Counted from the first letter of the stretch, positions 1 through 9,865 are shown. The stretch: DNA of 64,000 bases from DAOMFB01 sp963801475 (GCA_963801475.1 CAWDEX010000001.1:558001-622000); one strand, 5' to 3'. Translations and numbers: made by a program. Notes: generated by a model not told the origin, from the sequence alone.

Positions 1-222
1 CTCGAAGTGCTTGCCGAACTTCGCCGTCATCGCCTCCGCCATCGCGCCGAGGAACGGCAGGGTCGGCTCGGGCGTCGGCGTGTGGGTGGGGACCTGGATC
101 GGGGCGGCCTGGGCGGCGAGGGGGAGGGCGCGCGCCAGGATCGGGGCTCCGGCGACCACGACCAGTGTCTTTGCGAATCGGCGGCGCGTCGGGGTCGCCG
201 AGGGGGCGTTGGCAGGCTTCAT
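1..222 (-). CDS. Tat-exported protein, N-terminal fragment
   Basis: The first 74 codons of a gene that runs off the left edge of the window. A GAGGAG ribosome binding site lies about 6 bases before the ATG. Residues 12-20 read TRRRFAKTL, a clear twin-arginine motif, followed by a hydrophobic stretch and an AQA signal-peptidase site, so the product is probably exported folded through Tat. The start of the mature part (about 35 residues seen) is too short to assign a family. It reads away in the same direction as the serine hydrolase upstream, with about 40 bases between them, so the two may be cotranscribed. Confidence 0.75.
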   Translation of the reverse strand, partial: MKPANAPSATPTRRRFAKTLVVVAGAPILARALPLAAQAAPIQVPTHTPTPEPTLPFLGAMAEAMTAKFGKHFE

Positions 223-261
223 CAATGGGCTCCTCGGGATCCGATTCTCCCCCCCGCCGTT

Positions 262-2676
262 TCAGTAGAGGAGGAACGCCGCCCGGCGCCGCTCGAACTC
301 CATCAGCGAGGCGGTCCAGCCGCCGACGATCTCGCCGGCCGTCTCGCCGCGGGCGAGCCGCGTCATCGCGCCGTCGGAGAGTAGGAGCCGGTTGGCGTTC
401 TTCGTCTCCCACTCCTTCGGATGGAGGTCGCGGAGGGCCGTCATCAGGTGGACGCCGAGCGTCACGGCGTCGAGCGCTTTCCGGTCGACCAGGGTGATCC
501 GGACGCCGGAGCAGGCCTCGCCCCTGAAGACGGACGACGAGGGCGTGAAGCGGACGGGCGTGAAGCGGACGCCGGCGATCCCGCGGGAATTCAGCGTGGA
601 GGCCATCCGGAGACCGTCCATCCAGGGGGCGCCGACCTGCTCGAAGGGGACGTCGGTCCCGCGCCCGACGGAGACGTTCGTCGCCTCGAGGAGGCCGACG
701 CCCGGGTAGAGCGCCGCCTGCGTGACGGAGCGGAGGTTCGGCGAGGGGTCGACCCAGGGGAGGCCGGTCTCGTCGTACCAGAGGTCGCGGGAATAGTTCG
801 CGAGCTTCACGACGGCGAGGTCGGCGCCGATCTTCCGCTCCTCGTTGAAGAGGCGCGCCAGTTCGCCGATCGTCATCCCGGTCCGGACGGGGATCGGGTG
901 GTAGGTGATGAACGAGAGCTTGTCCTCGTCGGCGGGCGGCCCCTCGGGCTTCTCGGCCGTGATCGGGTCGGGGCGGTCGAGGACGACGACCTTCACCTTC
1001 GCCTTCGCCGCCTCCTCCATCACGTAGCCCATCGTCGTGAGGTAGGTGTAGTACCGGGCGCCGGCGTCCTGCAGGTCGACGACGACGGCGTCGAGGCCGG
1101 CCAGGTCCTCCGGCCTCGGCCGGCGCGACTCCTTCGTCTCGCCATACAGGGAGCGGATCGGGAGGCCCGTTCTCCCGTCGAGAGAGTCGGGGACCGAGGC
1201 GTCCTGCGCGCCTCGGGTTCCGTGCTCCGGGGAAAAGAGCCGGACCAGCGTGACCCCCGCGTTTCTCGCCTTGTCCGAGACGAGGACGTCGAGCGTGGAC
1301 CGGCCGTCGCTCGTGAGGCCGGTCTGGTTGGTCAGGAGGGCGACGCGCGATCCGGCGATCGGCTTGAACGAATCCGCCTCGAGAACGTCGATGCCGGGAC
1401 GGACCTGTCCCGTGACGCGCGCCGGGGTCGTCGCAACGGCGCGGGCCACGGCCGGGCGCGCCCCGGCGGCCGCCAGGACCGAGAGCCTCTCGCCCGCCGC
1501 CACGAGGTCGGCGGCCTTCGCGTCGGTGATCGCCGAGGCGACGATGGAGGCGATCTTGCCGCGGAGGGCGACCACGTTCCCCGACTCGTCGGGGTGGTTC
1601 CGGTTCGTCAGGAGGATCACGAAGGTCTGAGTCACCGGGTCGATCCAGAGGGAGGTCCCCGTCCAGCCGGTGTGTCCGTACGAGCCGGGCGGAAAGAGGT
1701 CACCCCGGTTCGAGGCGTACGACGTCGCCACGTCCCACCCGAGCGCGCGGATGTCCCCGTCGCCGTACGAGCGGGGACGCGTCATCGCCGCGACGCCGGC
1801 CGGCGAGAGCACGGGCGACCCCGCCCTTCAGCATCGCCGTGACGTAGCGCGCGAGGTCGTCGGCCGTGGAGAAGAGCCCGGCGTGTCCGGCGACCCCTCC
1901 GAGGGCGAAGGCCCTCGGGTCGTGGACCTCGCCGCGGCGAAAGGCATCCCCGATCTTCTCGGTCGGCGCGATCCGGGAGACGGGGAGCTTCCCCTTCCCG
2001 CCGGGGCGGAACTCCGACTCGCTCATCCCGAGCGGCGCGAAGACCCGCATGGCCGCGAACTCGTCGAGAGGCCGGCCGGAGACCGTCCGGACGATCTCGC
2101 CGAGAACCTCGTAGCCGGCGTCGGAGTAGACGAAGCGCGAGCCGGGAGCGCTCGCGAGCGGCTGCCGGTGCTTCCGCTCGAAGATCTCCCGCGGCGTGCC
2201 GACGTAGAGCGCCATCGGGTCGTCGGGAGCGAGGCCGGCGCGATGCGTCAGGAGCTGCTCGACGGTGACCTGGTCCCGCGCTCGCCGCCGCCGGCGTCGA
2301 AGCCGGGGAGGAGCTTCGCGGCGCGATCGGCCAGACGGAGCATTCCTTCCTCGATCAGGACCATCACGCTCGTCGCCGTGGCGACCGGTTTCGTCAGCGA
2401 GGCCATGTCGAAGACCGTGTCCACGGTCATCGGCTCGACGGCGGGCGCGACGGCGCGGTGTCCGTACGCCTTCCGGTAGACGACCTTCCCGCGCCTCCCG
2501 ACGAGGACGACCGCGCCGGGGCACTCCTTCCGTTCAATCGACTCCGCGATGGCGGCGTCGATCCGCGCGAGGCGCTTGGCCGACATGCCGACCGCGGCGG
2601 GCGGTGCGGCGGGAAGGGGGGGCGCCGGAGCGGACGAGGCCAGGGCGGCGAGAACGAGCGCGCTGAAGCTGTTCAC
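262..2676 (-). pseudogene. serine beta-lactamase-like hydrolase fused to NamZ (DUF1343), two frame breaks
   Basis: One gene spread over three reading frames. The N-terminal frame starts at 2676 with a signal peptide and carries the SxxK motif (ASLTK). The middle frame (about 2278 to 1815) carries YSDAGYE, and the last frame carries HTG (GYGHTGWTG) and then a complete DUF1343 domain with FSPEHG, DLQDAGARYYTY, NLRSV and YPGVGLLEATNVSVGRGT. DUF1343 is the exo-beta-N-acetylmuramidase NamZ family, and fusion to a class C beta-lactamase-type domain is a known architecture. Each break, near 2278 and 1815, is explained by one missing base. The flanking catalytic motifs are intact, so a consensus error is as likely as a true pseudogene. 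Probable role: periplasmic peptidoglycan turnover. Confidence 0.8.
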
Positions 2677-2705
2677 GCCCCGAGTCTAGAGCCTCGCCCG
2701 CCCGC

Positions 2706-3191
2706 TCACTGGCCCGGGTCGTCCGCCGAGGGGCCGTAGATCGACGGGACCTTCCCTCCCATCGGCCGGATGTAGGTCGAGAGCTGGCCGCGGTGGTGGA
2801 TCGCGTCGAACAGGAAGCCCCAGAGCATGTCGCCGAGCGGGGCCTCCCAGGCGACCTTTCCCTCGACAAGGAACTTCGCCGGCTTCGCCCATGCCGCGCC
2901 GTCCAGCTTCGCGAGCTTCCTCTTCAGCGCCGCCGCGTTCTTCTCGTAGGCAGCGATCATCTCCACCAGCGAGGCCGGCGCCGGAGACATGGAGAAGCTC
3001 ACCTCGTGCTTCTGAACGACGGCGGCGGCGTCCTTCAACTCGCCGGCGAGCAGCCAGACGAGGTCTCCCGCGGACGTCGACTTCGGGTGCGGCCGGTAGT
3101 CGAGCTTGTCTGCCGGCAGGGCCTTGAACAGGCGGACGAAGATCGGCACCTCGTTCTTCAGGCATTTGATGAAGTGTTCGCGGTTGTTCAT
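2706..3191 (-). CDS. DinB-family protein
   Basis: A 161-residue DinB/YfiT-like four-helix bundle protein. The start at 3191 (MNNREHF) is chosen because an AAGGGGGG stretch sits just upstream; an upstream extension to 3305 has no binding site and no family support. The HHRGQLSTYIRPMGG segment near residue 135 is the typical C-terminal metal-binding histidine region of DinB proteins, and the middle helix contains LAGELKD. DinB-like proteins are metal-dependent, often thiol transferases or of unknown function, and this one has no specific substrate clue. It ends 30 bases before the serine hydrolase gene on the same strand and diverges from the Mut7-C gene. Confidence 0.85.
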   Translation of the reverse strand: MNNREHFIKCLKNEVPIFVRLFKALPADKLDYRPHPKSTSAGDLVWLLAGELKDAAAVVQKHEVSFSMSPAPASLVEMIAAYEKNAAALKRKLAKLDGAAWAKPAKFLVEGKVAWEAPLGDMLWGFLFDAIHHRGQLSTYIRPMGGKVPSIYGPSADDPGQ

Positions 3192-3291
3192 GGGGCCCCC
3201 CTTTCTCTGGAGAGACAAGCCTCTCATTGTCGGTGTCCCGTTGCCAGACCGGCCCGGAGGCCGTACGTTCAGGGGATGAGGGCGACCTGAG

Positions 3292-4035
3292 ATGCGCCAC
3301 GCCATCTTCCGCTTCTACGCCGAGCTGAACGACTTCCTTCCGCCCGGACACCGGCAGCAGGATGTCGTGCGGAGCTTTATCGACACGCCGACGGTCAAGG
3401 ACCAGATCGAGGCATGCGGCGTGCCGCACACGGAAGTCGAGGTGATTCTCGTGAACGGGGTCTCCGTCGGTTTCGACCGCCGGCTCGAGGACGGAGACCG
3501 CGTGGCCGTCTATCCCGTCTTCGAGGCGCTGGACGTGACGCCGCTGGTCCGCCTGCGCCCGCGCCCCCTGCGCGAACCGCGATTCGTCCTCGACGTTCAC
3601 CTCGGCAAGCTGGCGCGCCGTCTCCGCCTCCTCGGTTTCGACGCGCTCTGGGATCGGGAGGCCGACGACGAGCGACTCGTGGCGATTTCCCTTTCCGAAC
3701 GAAGGACCCTGCTGACGCGCGACCGGGGCCTCCTCAAGCGGCGCGAGCTCACCCGCGCGGCCGCCGTCCGTGCGACCGACCCCCGCCGGCAGCTCCGGGA
3801 GGTCGTCGAGCGGTTCGACCTCGCCCGCTCAGCCGCCCCCTTCACGCGATGCCTCGCCTGCAACGGACCGCTCGCCCCGGTCCCGAAGGAAGAGGTTCTC
3901 GACCGGCTCCCGGCCGAGACGCGCCTTCACTACGACACCTTTTTCGCGTGCATCTCCTGCCGCCGGGTCTTCTGGTGGGGGCCGCATGCGCGGAGGCTGG
4001 AACAGATCGTCGAGGAGGCGCTCGGAAGGGCGTGA
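3292..4035 (+). CDS. Mut7-C RNase domain protein with N-terminal ubiquitin-like domain
   Basis: The 247-residue product has a ThiS/MoaD-like ubiquitin fold at residues 1-85 (HAIFRFYAELNDFL, ending in VAVYPVFE). The Mut7-C domain (PF01927) follows: FVLDVHLGKLARRLRLLGFD, then LLTRDRGLLKR, both typical of this PIN-like nuclease fold with acidic catalytic residues (D at VLDVH, DR at TRDRG). A zinc ribbon made of CLAC and CISC pairs lies near residues 184-222. This three-part arrangement is a known but uncharacterised bacterial family thought to cleave RNA. Its stop codon overlaps the GTG of a downstream DinB remnant. Confidence 0.88.
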   Translation: MRHAIFRFYAELNDFLPPGHRQQDVVRSFIDTPTVKDQIEACGVPHTEVEVILVNGVSVGFDRRLEDGDRVAVYPVFEALDVTPLVRLRPRPLREPRFVLDVHLGKLARRLRLLGFDALWDREADDERLVAISLSERRTLLTRDRGLLKRRELTRAAAVRATDPRRQLREVVERFDLARSAAPFTRCLACNGPLAPVPKEEVLDRLPAETRLHYDTFFACISCRRVFWWGPHARRLEQIVEEALGRA

Positions 4036-4190
4036 CGGAGGAGACGTCTCGATACCGCTACGCCGAAGGAAAGTGGAGCCTCCGGAAGGTCCTCGTCCAC
4101 CTCATGGCGATCATCAAGGCGCGGTACCTCCGAGAGAGGCTGCCGGGATTCGGCGGGAGACTGGTACGAATTAATCATAGCTACATAGGC
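4032..4190 (+). pseudogene. remnant of a second DinB-family gene
   Basis: A GTG overlapping the stop of the Mut7-C gene (GTGA) opens a reading frame. It begins with a segment (RYRYAEGKWSLRKVLVHL) that matches the first helix of many DinB_2 proteins, then jumps to a short piece ending LPGFGG and loses all similarity. The frame stays open only by chance into the cytochrome gene. The likeliest reading is a DinB gene with most of its body deleted. The call rests on a short motif match. Confidence 0.35.
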
Positions 4191-4248
4191 AATGAGCGAT
4201 ATAGCGTCTTTCGTTGGCCGATGGCCCTTCTCAGGAGGGACGAGACGC

Positions 4249-5670
4249 ATGGAGACGACGCCTTTTCTCGCGACGGGAGCCCTGCTCGCCGCGCTCCTCA
4301 CCTCGGGGCCCGCCCCGGCTGCCTCGCACGCCGACTACGTGGGCGCCGGGCCTTTCCGGACTGGCCCGGACGTGACGAGGAAATGCCTCGAATGCCACGA
4401 AAAGGAGGCCCAGGCCTTCATGGCCTCCGCCCACTGGACATGGGCGCGGAAGCAGACGGTGAACGGACGGCCGGTCGAGCTCGGAAAGAAGAACGCGCTG
4501 AACAACTTCTGCATCGCGGTCCCGTCCAACTGGCCGCGCTGCACGAGCTGCCACGCCGGCTACGGCTGGAAGGACGCCGGCTTCGATTTCACCAAGGCCG
4601 AGAACATCGACTGTCTCGTCTGCCACGACACGACAGGCACATACAGGAAGTTCCCGACCGGGTCCGGCCATCCCGTCTACGAAGGGGAGAAGAAGGAGTT
4701 TCCCAAGGGACAGCCGTGGGAGCCGACCGACCTGGTGAAGGTGGCGCAGAACGTCGGCAAGCCGAACCGGCAGACCTGTGGCGCCTGCCACTTCTACGCC
4801 GGCGGGGGCGATCACGTGAAGCACGGCGACCTCGACGCCTCGCTGAAGAGCCCGTCCCGGGAGATCGACGTTCACATGGGCGGGACGCCCGGAATGGTCT
4901 GCCAGTCCTGCCACAAGGGAGACGAGGCCCACACGATCAAGGGGGCGGCGCGGTCCGTTTCGCCGGCCGCAGGCCCCGAGGTGATGGGCTGCACCGACTG
5001 CCACAGGACGGAGGCGCACAAGAACGCCGTCCTTGCGCGCCATGCCCGGCGCGTCGCCTGCCAGACGTGCCACATCCCGACGTTCGCGAAGGACCGCCCG
5101 ACGAAGGTCTGGTGGGACTGGTCCACGGCCGGCAAGGACGTCAAGCCGGAGGAGGTCAAGAAGGACAGGTACGGCGAGAAGCTCTACGACAAGATGAAGG
5201 GGGACTTCGTCTGGGAGAAGGACGTGGTGCCGACCTATCTCTGGTACGACGGCTCCGTGGACCGGCTCCTGATGGGGGACAAGGTGGACCCGACCAGGGT
5301 CGTGAGGCTCTCGTCGTCGCGGGGCGACCGGAACGATCCGAAGTCGAGGATCTTCCCGTTCAAGCTCATGCGGGGCAAGCAGCCTTTTGACAGCGAGAAC
5401 AGGACCGTCGCCGTCGTGAACGTCTTCGGCCCGGAGGGCTACTGGACGAAGTACGACTGGAACCTGGCGATCGCGGCCGGCATGAAGGCGGCCGGGCAGC
5501 CGTACAGCGGGAAGTTCGGCTGGGTGGAGACGTCGATGGTCTGGCCCGTCAACCACATGGTCTCGCCGAAGGAGAAGGCCCTGAAGTGCGGCGACTGCCA
5601 CGGCGACAAGGGACGGCTCGACTGGAAGGCGCTCGGCTACAAGGGAGACCCGAGGAAGAAGGGCGACTAG
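4249..5670 (+). CDS. octahaem c-type cytochrome, tetrathionate reductase (Otr) family
   Basis: A 473-residue secreted cytochrome with exactly eight CxxCH motifs: CLECH, CTSCH, CLVCH, CGACH, CQSCH, CTDCH, CQTCH and CGDCH. The start at 4249 follows AGGAGGGA and gives a normal signal peptide ending near PAPAASHA. The haem number, spacing and the VYEGEKKEFPKG and NHMV segments fit the octahaem tetrathionate reductase/hydroxylamine-oxidoreductase-like group, periplasmic enzymes that reduce tetrathionate, nitrite or hydroxylamine in vitro. No quinol-oxidising partner is adjacent, so the electron source is unknown. Other genes for soluble haem proteins (nrfHA) lie 43 kb away. Confidence 0.85.
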   Translation: METTPFLATGALLAALLTSGPAPAASHADYVGAGPFRTGPDVTRKCLECHEKEAQAFMASAHWTWARKQTVNGRPVELGKKNALNNFCIAVPSNWPRCTSCHAGYGWKDAGFDFTKAENIDCLVCHDTTGTYRKFPTGSGHPVYEGEKKEFPKGQPWEPTDLVKVAQNVGKPNRQTCGACHFYAGGGDHVKHGDLDASLKSPSREIDVHMGGTPGMVCQSCHKGDEAHTIKGAARSVSPAAGPEVMGCTDCHRTEAHKNAVLARHARRVACQTCHIPTFAKDRPTKVWWDWSTAGKDVKPEEVKKDRYGEKLYDKMKGDFVWEKDVVPTYLWYDGSVDRLLMGDKVDPTRVVRLSSSRGDRNDPKSRIFPFKLMRGKQPFDSENRTVAVVNVFGPEGYWTKYDWNLAIAAGMKAAGQPYSGKFGWVETSMVWPVNHMVSPKEKALKCGDCHGDKGRLDWKALGYKGDPRKKGD

Positions 5671-5710
5671 CCGTCGCGGCGGGCAGGGGCCCCCTCGGGG
5701 CTCGGGGCCG

Positions 5711-6325
5711 TCAGCATTTCTCGTACTTCCAGTTCCGCGACTTGCCCACGGCGATCCACGCGACGGCCGTCGCCAGCCGCTTCGCGCGTGTCTCCGGGCG
5801 TTTCGCCTCCGTGATCCACTCCAGGTATTCGTTCCGGCGGCTCGGGCTGAACGTTTCGAACGCGGAGGCGGCCGCCCGGTTCTTCCGGAGCGCCGCGGCG
5901 AGGTCGGCGGGAACCGGAAGTGCGCGAGCCGGCTTCCGGGGCCGGGGTGCCCGGCCGGGCGCGGGCACGAGTGTCAGCGCGGCGGCTTTCCTGACGTAGC
6001 CGCGCATCGCGGTATCCGAGGGAAGGTCCGCGAGGCTCGTGATCCTTCCGAAGCTGCCCATCGCCTCGTCCGCCTTCGAGCCGCGCGGACCGACCGCCTG
6101 TCTCAGCTCCCGGCGCCAGAAGCCGAACGTGGCGTGCGCCTTGAAAGCGGCCATCCCGCAGAGGATCTTCCCGTCGAGGACGAACGCCGGCATCCCCCAC
6201 TTGATCGTCTCCTCCGCCTGGGGGCAGGCCGTCCGGACGAGCCCCCGCAGGCGTCTCAGGATGGGCCGGGCGAACGGCGCCGACTTTGCGATGTAGGCGT
6301 CCACGCGGGGATCGGTCTTCTTCAT
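5711..6325 (-). CDS. YdeI/OmpD-associated family protein with DUF1801 domain
   Basis: A 204-residue protein. The ATG at 6325 has a GAGGAG site and gives MKKTDPRVDAYI, the standard start of this family. Residues 15-115 are the DUF1801 fold, with IKWGMPAFVLDGKILCGMA and FGFWRREL. The C-terminal half has the YdeI tail (LAAALRKNRAA, FETFSPSRRNEYLEWI, ETRAKRL). The biochemical role of the family is not established. It is convergent with the octahaem cytochrome, 40 bases away, and divergent from the tryptophanase-like genes. Confidence 0.85.
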   Translation of the reverse strand: MKKTDPRVDAYIAKSAPFARPILRRLRGLVRTACPQAEETIKWGMPAFVLDGKILCGMAAFKAHATFGFWRRELRQAVGPRGSKADEAMGSFGRITSLADLPSDTAMRGYVRKAAALTLVPAPGRAPRPRKPARALPVPADLAAALRKNRAAASAFETFSPSRRNEYLEWITEAKRPETRAKRLATAVAWIAVGKSRNWKYEKC

Positions 6326-6527
6326 CGGGTCTCCTCTTCCGACGCCGTGGCGGCCCCGGCGTCGCCGGGATCCGTTTCTGATACCGATTCTCGTCGAAAG
6401 GCCGCCGGACCGGAAGATGGCACTCCGGCGCCGGCCCGACGGATCCGGCGAGCGCCGCATAGACTAGGGACTCAAGACCCCTACCCGAGGCCGCGTTCGA
6501 GGAACGCCCTCGAGAGGAGAGATTCAC

Positions 6528-7790
6528 GTGCCTGCCTTGCCGCCGATCCACGAGCCCCACAAGTTCAAGACCGTCCGCCTCGTCTCCTTCCCGTCGCTCG
6601 AGGAGCGAAAGAGGAGCCTGGCCCGGGCGCATTTCAACGTCTTCAACCTCATGCCCTCGGAGATCGTGTTCGACATGGTCTCGTTCGGCACGAGCGCCGT
6701 GAGCCAGGAGCAGCTGGCCGGCGACCTCGTCGGCGACGAGGCGTACGCCGGGGCGCGCAACTTCGAGGCGCTCGCCGGGACGGTGACCCGGGTCCTGGGC
6801 CACACCTACCTCTGCCCGACGCACAACAGCCTCGGCGCGGTGAAGCTGATCGTCGCGACGCTGACGCCGAAAGGCTCCCTCATCCCGAGCAACGCCCGGG
6901 GGCGCGTCGACGTCCACGCGCCGCGCGGCATCGAGATCACCGACCTCCGGGACCACGCCGAGGCCGTCTTCACGGGCAACGTCGACATCCGTCGCCTCAA
7001 GAAGCTGCTCGTGGAGCGCCGGGCCGCGATCATCGGGATGCAGTGCTTCGCCGACGGCCAGCATCCCTTCAGCCTCGAGAACCTGAGCGCCGTCCGGGTC
7101 GTGGCGGACCGTTACGGCCTGCGGCTCGTGCTCGACGTCTCGCGGATCCTCGAGAACGCCTGGTACATCCAGAAGCACGAGGCCGGGCACGCGGACCGGT
7201 CGATCGCCGACCTCGTGAAGCTGATCGCCAAGACGGCCCACGTCGTCCTCCTCGACGGCGCGCAGGACGCGAAGTGCCCGACGGGCGGCCTTCTGGCCAC
7301 CGACAACCCGGCGGACCACGAGCGCTTCATGAACGAAGTCGTCGTCTTCGAGGGGCTGCACACGTACGGCGGCATGGTCGGGCCGGACGATGGAGGTCCT
7401 GGCCCGCGGCCTCGCCGAGATGTGCGACGAGGCCGAGGTGCAGTGGGTGATGCACCAGACCGAGGCGTTCACCGCCCGGCTCCGGGACGCCGGCGTTCCC
7501 GCTCGAGCGGGGCTGCGACGGCGCGTACCTGAAGGCCGACGAGTTCCTTCCCCACGTGAAGCTCCACCCGGCGCACGCGCTCGCGAGCGCGCTCTACCAG
7601 ACGTCCGGCGTGCGCGCGCTCGTGCCGGGCCTCGTGGGTCGCGACCACCTCCTGCCGGTCCAGATCCCGCGCCTCGCGATGACGAACTGCGCAGCTCGAC
7701 CAGGTGGCCGACGCGCGTCCTCAACGTCTTCCGCCAGCGGGACCGGGTGGCGCCACTCGACGTCGAGGCCGGACGGCTCGTGGCACGACG
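6528..7790 (+). pseudogene. tryptophanase/tyrosine phenol-lyase family, copy 1, frame-broken
   Basis: A beta-eliminating lyase (PLP fold type I). It starts at GTG 6528 after a GAGAGGAG site and reads cleanly for about 285 residues, through FDMVSFGTSAVS, GDEAYAGARNFEAL, PTHNSLGAVK, and the presumed PLP lysine region DGAQDAKCPTGG. The frame then breaks near 7385, 7500 and 7690, after which similarity continues in other frames (TMEVLARGLAEMCDE, YLKADEFLPHVKLHPAHA). The PLP-lysine region is less canonical than in the following copy (DAKCPTGG against SGKKDFLVNIGG), so substrate preference may differ. Either the gene is decaying or the consensus is poor here. Confidence 0.7.
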
Positions 7791-9207
7791 AGCTGAAGTT
7801 CCGCTCGATCTTCGCGGACCTCGAGACCGTACGAGTTCGACTGCGCGCCTTACGTGGTGCACACGGTCGAGCCGATCGTCCGGACGGACCCGCGAGCAGC
7901 GGGAGCGGGCGATCCGCGAGGCCGGCTGGAACACGTTCCTCCTCCGTTCGGCCGACGTCACGATCGACCTCCTCACGGACTCGGGCACGACGGCCATGAG
8001 TACGGACCAGTGGGCCGCCTACGAAGGCGCCCGCGCCACGCCGGCCACGAGCGACGCGTACGTCCGTTTCGTCGACGCGATGCGGGAAATCTACGGCTAC
8101 CAGTACGTCCTGCCGACCCACCAGGGGCGGGCGGCCGAGCAGATCCAGAGCGAGGTCATGATCCGCCGCGGCCAGCTCGTGCCGGGCAACATGTACTTCA
8201 CGACGACGAAGGTCCACCAGGAGCTCGCCGGACGGCACGTTCGTCGACGTCATCGTGGACGAGGCGCACGACCCGCAAAGCGAGTTCCCGTGGAAGGGGA
8301 ACATCGACCTCGCCAAGCTGGACGCCCTCGTGAAGGAGCACGGCGCCGCGAAGATCGCCTACGTGTCCTTCGAATTCTCCGTGAACATGGCCGGCGGTCA
8401 GCCGGTCAGCATGGACAACCTCCGCGAGGTCTACGCGTATTGCCGGCCGAGGGAAATCCCGGTTCTCTTCGACGCGACCCGGGCGGTCGAGAACGCCTAC
8501 TTCATCCAGAAGCGGGACCCGCGCTACGCGAAGACGCACATCCGCGACATCGTGCGGGAGATGATGGCGCACGGCGACGGCTGCACGGTCTCCGGCAAGA
8601 AGGACTTCCTCGTCAACATCGGCGGGCTCCTCGCCTTCAAGGACAACGCGGACCTGGGCGCACGCGGCCGAGGAGAAGCTCCGCGTCTACGAAGGGGGCG
8701 TGCGGGACGGCGGGCTGGCTGCCGGCAGATCTGGCCGCGATGGCCCGGGGCGTCGAGGAGATGCTCGACGATCGCTACATCCAGTCGCGCGTCGAGCAGG
8801 TCGCCTGGCTGGCGGACCGGCTGACGGCGGCCGGCGTGCCGATCGTCGGTCCGGTCGGCAGCCACGCCGTTTTCCTCGACGTCAAGCGGTTCCTGCCGCA
8901 CGTCGACCAGGACGAGTACCCGGCCCAGCGCCTGGCCGCCGAGATCTACCTCGAGACGGGGGTGCGGGCGATGGAGCGGGGCAACGTCTCCAAGGGTCGC
9001 GACGCTACAGGGAAGAACTACCGTCCGGCCCTGGAGCTGGTCCGACTCACGATCCCGCGGCGCGTCTACTCCAACGACCACATGAGGGCCGTGGCCGACG
9101 GGATCGCAAGGCTTTACCAGAGGCGGCAGGAGATCAAGGGGCTGCGCTTCGTCTACGAGCCGCCGACCCTCCGCTTCTTCCAGGGGCGCTTCGAGCCGGT
9201 GGCCTGA
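7790..9207 (+). pseudogene. tryptophanase/tyrosine phenol-lyase family, copy 2, frame-broken
   Basis: A second, clearly distinct lyase directly after the first. Pieces in alternating frames cover the whole family: TIDLLTDSGTTAMS, GRAAEQ, PGNMYFTTTKVHQE, VSMDNLREVYAYC, the PLP lysine motif DGCTVSGKKDFLVNIGG, the ETGVRAMERGNVSKGR segment typical of tyrosine phenol-lyase, and LTIPRRVYSNDHM near the end. Frame changes fall near 7830, 7895, 8230, 8658 and 8722. The true start cannot be fixed; the N-terminal motif EPYEFDCAPYVVHTVEP-like lies just after 7800. If functional, it would split tyrosine or tryptophan to phenol or indole, pyruvate and ammonia. Confidence 0.7.
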
Positions 9208-9234
9208 GGCCGGGTGTCCACGAGCTCAATCTCA

Positions 9235-9266
9235 GGGGTCAGGACCCGTTCATGAGCCCTGACCCC
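9235..9266. terminator. hairpin between convergent genes
   Basis: A perfect 9-base stem, GGGGTCAGG at 9235-9243 pairing with CCTGACCCC at 9258-9266, with a 14-base loop. It sits between the convergent lyase and secreted-protein genes. It lacks a T tract, so any terminator role is inferred from position. It is also a member of the GGGGTCAG repeat family seen elsewhere in the window. Confidence 0.5.
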
Positions 9267-9273
9267 GCGGGGG

Positions 9274-9783
9274 TTACTTCAGCTTCCCGCCGAACGCCAC
9301 GTCGGTGACGTCGGGGGCGGCGTTCGCGGCGCTCATGTCGGTCATGCCGGTGCAGGAGAGCGTGCCCGCGACTTCCTTGCCGTCGTTCTTCGTGACCGCG
9401 AACCTGCACTTCGTCCTGTTGGCGGCGACCCTGGAAAGGCCGTTCGCCTTCGTCGTGACGTTGAACCCGGTGATGGTCTTTTCGTCGACGTTCTTCAGCG
9501 CGGGTGCTGACATGAACGTCAGGTCCAGCTTGTTCTCCTGCTTCGCGTCGACGTACTCGAGGGTGACGATGTACATGTCTTTCTGGGGTGTCTGGATCTC
9601 GATCCTGTTCAGCGGCAGGGTCATGGCCTTCGCCCCTTGCTTGAAAGTCACCTGCCCCACGCCGTTCGCCGGCGGCAGAGGTTTCGGTTGGCCCCAGCCA
9701 GGAGGGGGCCCCTGCGCCACGGCGGTCGAGCAGACGAGCACGGACACCAGCGACCAGGGGACCTTCTGCAATCGCTGACGCAC
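9274..9783 (-). CDS. secreted protein of unknown function
   Basis: A 169-residue protein with a signal peptide (WSLVSVLVCSTAVAQG). The mature part begins with a Pro-rich stretch and is otherwise beta-rich, with one Cys pair (TKCRFAV and TLSCTGM) that may form a disulfide. I recognise no family. The pattern of short strands resembles small lipid- or metabolite-binding periplasmic proteins, but that is a guess. It is convergent with the lyase genes, with a 9-base-stem hairpin between them. Confidence 0.7.
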   Translation of the reverse strand: MRQRLQKVPWSLVSVLVCSTAVAQGPPPGWGQPKPLPPANGVGQVTFKQGAKAMTLPLNRIEIQTPQKDMYIVTLEYVDAKQENKLDLTFMSAPALKNVDEKTITGFNVTTKANGLSRVAANRTKCRFAVTKNDGKEVAGTLSCTGMTDMSAANAAPDVTDVAFGGKLK

Positions 9784-9865
9784 CTTCGCCTCCCTCGAGT
9801 TCGTTACTTCTCAGCGGCGAATCCTACACTCTCGCCCTGACGAATCCCCGAGCCGAACGCATGGA

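Noticed and set aside
4100..4190. Possible transposase fragment (IIKARYLRERLPGFGG)
   Set aside because: Too short and lacking catalytic residues; no inverted repeats or other element features were seen.
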